Shown: in pieces, positions 5,993 through 8,367 of the stretch
Numbering within the stretch: position 1 is the first letter of the stretch
Layout: the number at the start of each line of letters is the position of its first letter
NCBI GenBank assembly: GCA_001873675.1
Contig: MNZP01000081.1
Coordinates: forward strand, 1-8,367
Origin: Syntrophaceae bacterium CG2_30_49_12
GTDB taxonomy: Bacteria; Desulfobacterota; Syntrophia; Syntrophales; CG2-30-49-12
Length of the DNA stretch: 8,367 bases
Direction of reading: 5' to 3'
Made by a program: the position numbers and the translations under genes
The notes under the pieces: generated by a model
Databases searched by the model: none
Seen by the model: only the letters and a program-made list of their open reading frames with translations
What the model was told of the DNA's origin: nothing

Positions 5993-6886
5993 TCAATACA
6001 TGATTTTAACCAGCGCTTTGTTGATTTTCCTTATCTTAATCCGGTTTTCTCCCATTTCACCAAAGAGATTTGTAAAGGAGATAACTTCCCACTCATCAGG
6101 TTTGGCTTCTTCTTCTTTTAAGGCTTGCCGGGCCTTGTCCAGTTCAAGTTTCAATAGATTTATCTTGTCTTCATTTGCCTTTACCAGCGACATCCTGATT
6201 TCTTCTGCAAGGGACAGCCTGATTGCCTTGTCTTTTTCTCGCAGGTCACGCTTGGTTGACGGAGTTCTCGCCGTGAACATTCTGTGGCGAATACCCTGTA
6301 AGTCTATTTTGAGCGTATTGATTTTTGGATTGCCGAACAGGACGCCCTGCGCGTCCGGCCGTTCAATCCCGATCAGCGTGTCGGCGGCAATGAACTTGGT
6401 TTCCAGGTTGGGCAGCGGGCGCACGCCGAGGTTTGTTGTGTCCGGGTCCACCCGCTGGTCCACGATCAGCGAAATGAAGAACCGCATCTTGGCAATCTGT
6501 ACGGCGATGGACTGGATGTCCACGCCATATAAGCAGTTTTCGATCAGATAGAGCTTGCGTCCGTAATCCAGTTCGTTGCGATTGAAGGCCTCCTCGATGC
6601 CGACGATCTGCTGTTCCAGTTCCCTGACCGTCCGCTCGCGGATGGCGGCGTCTTCTATTTTCTCTGCCGCGGTCACGGCGTCGCGGACTCGCCGGATCTG
6701 CCGTTGCTCCCACTGTTCGTTGCGCGGATCGAGCTTGCCTAAGATGAACACGAGCTTGTGCAGAATGCCCATCGGAAAAGCTCCTGACCCCACCGCGGGA
6801 TCCAGCGCCTTCAGCCCGTCAATCGCGGTGATCAGCGATTCGGTTTCCTGGTTGTCGAAATCGTGGCCGCTCTCATCCCACGACAC
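5993..6886 (-). CDS. Middle part of the methyltransferase: SAM-binding motif I
   Basis: The 298-codon frame contains LKALDPAVGSGAFPMGILHK, motif I, which binds S-adenosylmethionine; the usual DPACGSG has Val in place of Cys. It continues with LVFILGKLDPRNEQW, a charged helical insertion and YLIENCLYGVDIQSIAVQIA (motif II-III region). A coiled-coil-like stretch (KRDLREKDKAIRLSLAEEIR and following lysine/glutamate-rich residues) leads to an early TGA at 5993. The GTG at 6886 is only the first start-like codon: the same frame reads sensibly further upstream (CRATEERLRRLVSWDESGHD), so this is an internal piece of the split gene. Downstream, the coding sense moves to the next frame around a run of four A at 6007-6004. 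Confidence 0.75.
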   Translation of the reverse strand: MSWDESGHDFDNQETESLITAIDGLKALDPAVGSGAFPMGILHKLVFILGKLDPRNEQWEQRQIRRVRDAVTAAEKIEDAAIRERTVRELEQQIVGIEEAFNRNELDYGRKLYLIENCLYGVDIQSIAVQIAKMRFFISLIVDQRVDPDTTNLGVRPLPNLETKFIAADTLIGIERPDAQGVLFGNPKINTLKIDLQGIRHRMFTARTPSTKRDLREKDKAIRLSLAEEIRMSLVKANEDKINLLKLELDKARQALKEEEAKPDEWEVISFTNLFGEMGENRIKIRKINKALVKIMY

Positions 6887-8331
6887 CAGCCGCCGGAGTC
6901 TCTCCTCCGTGGCTCTGCATTCTCTGTGGAAAAACTTCCCTTCAGGAATGCAATTAGAGTCTCGTCCACCATGTAATCCACGATTTCACGCGGGGTGTAG
7001 AACGAGCCGGTCTGTTTGCGTGCCGTGGCGCCGGTTTCGGGATTGTAGGCGGCAAGCAGGTTCTCGAACACTTTGCCGGAGAGCTCCGGATCGAGGGCGA
7101 CTTCCTGTTCGATGGGCGTGTTTTCTTCAATGGTGAAGCGGTATCGTTGAAGGGTGTCGATCAGCCCGCGCACCCGGACCTTTCTGAACTTTTTGTCGCC
7201 ATAGTCTGCACTGAGGTCTTCCTCGCGCTCAGGTCCGAAGAACAGGAAATCCGGCACGACCGGTTGGCTGTCCGGCCGTCGGGAGAATCCGTCAATGCGT
7301 ACATAACGCGGCCTGGCGCTTTCGCCCAGATCCTTGTCCAGACACTCGAACAGACCGCCGTTGAGGAAGGGGATGTTTTTGAACAGCGCCAGTGCCTCGC
7401 CGGGCTTCTTAAACAAATCGCGATAACGGTAAAGACTGTGCGCCATGAAGTTCTGCTCGTCCCGCGCCCAGCCGCGCTTGTCCATCTCGGTGTTCAACGT
7501 GGCAAAGAACAGGTTTTGCAGGATCGCCTTGTAGAAGACGGAATCCTTCTTGGCATCCTTGTCCGGCGCGAACCCGTCAAGCAGTTCATCCAGGCGGCGC
7601 TGATCGAATAATTCCTCGGGAATCAGGCCCTTTTCCTTTACGAACCAGCAGAAGATCAACCGCGTAATCATGCGGATCACGCCGATATGATCGTGCCCGT
7701 CAGCCTCCTTGGGCGCGTCCTTGGGGAAATGAACATGCTTCAGCGCCCAGAAATACCAGTTGGCGAGTTCCTTGTAGAACGCCTTGGTAACCTTTTCGAC
7801 GTCGAAGGCTTCGTCGTGGCGTTTTTGAATCTCCAGGGCGGGAATGCCGGACAGCTCTTTCCCGAACGACGCAAGGTCCAGCATCTGCAGCCGCTCGGCG
7901 GCTGTGCGCAAACCACCGTCGGCTCGCACGGTAATCCGGCGGAAAATGCGCCGCTTTTCCGCCTTTTCATCATACTTGATGTTCAGGAAATGCCAGGCGG
8001 ATTGCACTGAGTCGGAAAATACAAACAGGCAATAAGGATGCTCACGGATCAACTGGCTGACGATTGGCCGCTCAAGATTTCTCTGAAGGTTATCTGAGGC
8101 CAGGCGGCAATACACCACATGAAACGCATGATCTTCGCCGCCGCCGGCAAATAGGACGGGATCATCGAGCAGCGCGTTTCGGGCGGAATCCGGCCAGCCG
8201 CGCATGCTCAGCGGCTGGTTTTCGCGCTCGTAATTCAGCTCTGTCCAGAACAGTTCCTTCAGGGCATCAAGCCCCCGCAGTTGCTCCAAGAGCTTCAATA
8301 CGCTCTGCTTACGTTCGAGAACAGGCATCAT
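6832..8331 (-). CDS. N-terminal part of the methyltransferase, with motif X
   Basis: The 499-codon frame begins with tandem ATG codons at 8331 and 8328, directly behind AGGGGGG. The spacing is too short to be ideal, but a stop lies shortly upstream in frame. It carries the family's N-terminal domain (LKELFWTELNYEREN, then RGWPD, FHVVYCRLASDNLQRNLERP, CLFVFSDSVQSAWHFLNIKY), a helical region (FYKELANWYFWALKHVHFPK, LIFCWFVKEKGLIPEELFD), NGGLFE, and TGSFYTPREIVDYMVDE at 441-457 (motif X, FYTP). Sense ends around LIAFLKGSF (459-467); the residues after that are rich in R and do not fit the family, so the true sequence continues one frame back. The stop at 6832 is reached only because of the shift. 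I found no clear nuclease motif. Confidence 0.8.
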   Translation of the reverse strand: MMPVLERKQSVLKLLEQLRGLDALKELFWTELNYERENQPLSMRGWPDSARNALLDDPVLFAGGGEDHAFHVVYCRLASDNLQRNLERPIVSQLIREHPYCLFVFSDSVQSAWHFLNIKYDEKAEKRRIFRRITVRADGGLRTAAERLQMLDLASFGKELSGIPALEIQKRHDEAFDVEKVTKAFYKELANWYFWALKHVHFPKDAPKEADGHDHIGVIRMITRLIFCWFVKEKGLIPEELFDQRRLDELLDGFAPDKDAKKDSVFYKAILQNLFFATLNTEMDKRGWARDEQNFMAHSLYRYRDLFKKPGEALALFKNIPFLNGGLFECLDKDLGESARPRYVRIDGFSRRPDSQPVVPDFLFFGPEREEDLSADYGDKKFRKVRVRGLIDTLQRYRFTIEENTPIEQEVALDPELSGKVFENLLAAYNPETGATARKQTGSFYTPREIVDYMVDETLIAFLKGSFSTENAEPRRRDSGGWCRGMRAATISTTRKPNR

Positions 8332-8367
8332 CCCCCCTATGACCGGATTATTGGTCTATGTCATCAT

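Larger units (their letters stand above)
4714..8331 (-). pseudogene. Eco57I/type IIG-like adenine DNA methyltransferase, full length but split by two frameshifts
   Basis: Three consecutive minus-strand frames are parts of one protein of about 1205 residues, the usual size for this family. Their order matches a gamma-type N6-adenine methyltransferase: N-terminal domain, motif X (FYTP), motif I (DPAVGSGAF), a helical insertion, WDPYDQN...FFDSEWMFGV, motif IV (NPPY) and a C-terminal specificity-type domain. A -1 correction at about 6905-6940 and a +1 correction at about 5990-6010 restore the frame, so total length is conserved. Known role: adenine methylation of a specific site, with restriction in true type IIG enzymes or self-marking in methylase-helicase defence systems. 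I could not point to a PD-(D/E)XK nuclease motif in the N-terminal domain. As written no intact enzyme can be made; sequencing error is possible because both sites sit in short homopolymers. Partner candidate: the PLD-helicase gene at 793-1. Confidence 0.85.

Noticed and set aside
6925..6940. Programmed -1 ribosomal frameshifting at the T5 run in the methyltransferase
   Set aside because: The bases in frame (AGT TTT TCC) do not form an X XXY YYZ slippery heptamer, no strong hairpin was evident, and this enzyme family is not known to use it.
7147..7611. Long plus-strand open frame opposite the methyltransferase
   Set aside because: It is antisense to clear family motifs and has no recognisable protein features; a shadow of the GC-rich coding strand.

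Overview
The window reads as a bacterial defence island. Every gene I can support lies on the minus strand, so gene order runs from the right edge to the left. Base composition is mixed: roughly GC-balanced to GC-rich in the large outer genes and AT-rich in the centre. Strong AGGAGG-type ribosome sites and TTGACA-type -35 boxes fit a Gram-negative bacterium of intermediate GC. I cannot name the organism from the sequence; a Desulfobacterota-like host is only a guess.

Layout, right to left. At 8331-4714 lies a gene of about 1205 codons for a large Eco57I/type IIG-like adenine DNA methyltransferase. It has motif X (FYTP), motif I (DPAVGSGAF), motif IV (NPPY) and a C-terminal recognition-type domain. 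It is split by two frameshifts that compensate each other, at about 6905-6940 and 5990-6010. At 4619-4422 is a small unknown ORF. At 4208-2385 a compact operon encodes a serine dehydrogenase proteinase/ClpP-fold protein, a 69-residue probable antitoxin and a PIN-domain (VapC-like) ribonuclease. At 2170-1579 is an unrecognised gene broken by a frameshift, followed by a short coding-like remnant at 1572-1477. At 1417-828 is a Phd/YefM-RelE type II toxin-antitoxin pair with its own strong promoter and a dyad over the -10. At 793 and running off the left edge is the phospholipase-D-like N-terminal part of a probable PLD-SNF2 helicase.

A large adenine methyltransferase with a PLD/SNF2-type helicase is a known kind of antiphage partnership (compare the helicase-methylase-ATPase 'Hma' grouping and class 1 DISARM). 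Here the two are about 4 kb apart, with two toxin-antitoxin modules and a protease-like gene between them. A 27-bp identical sequence occurs in opposite orientation at 2185-2211 and 4518-4544 and brackets the protease-PIN operon, which suggests that this segment was inserted. The least ordinary features are the translational coupling of the serine-peptidase-like protein to the antitoxin-PIN pair, and the placing of the helicase 34 bp behind a toxin gene, probably under the toxin-antitoxin promoter.

No tRNA, rRNA, CRISPR array, recognisable transposase or convincing intrinsic terminator was seen. Three frameshifts in 8.4 kb mean that real gene decay and sequencing or assembly error both have to be considered.
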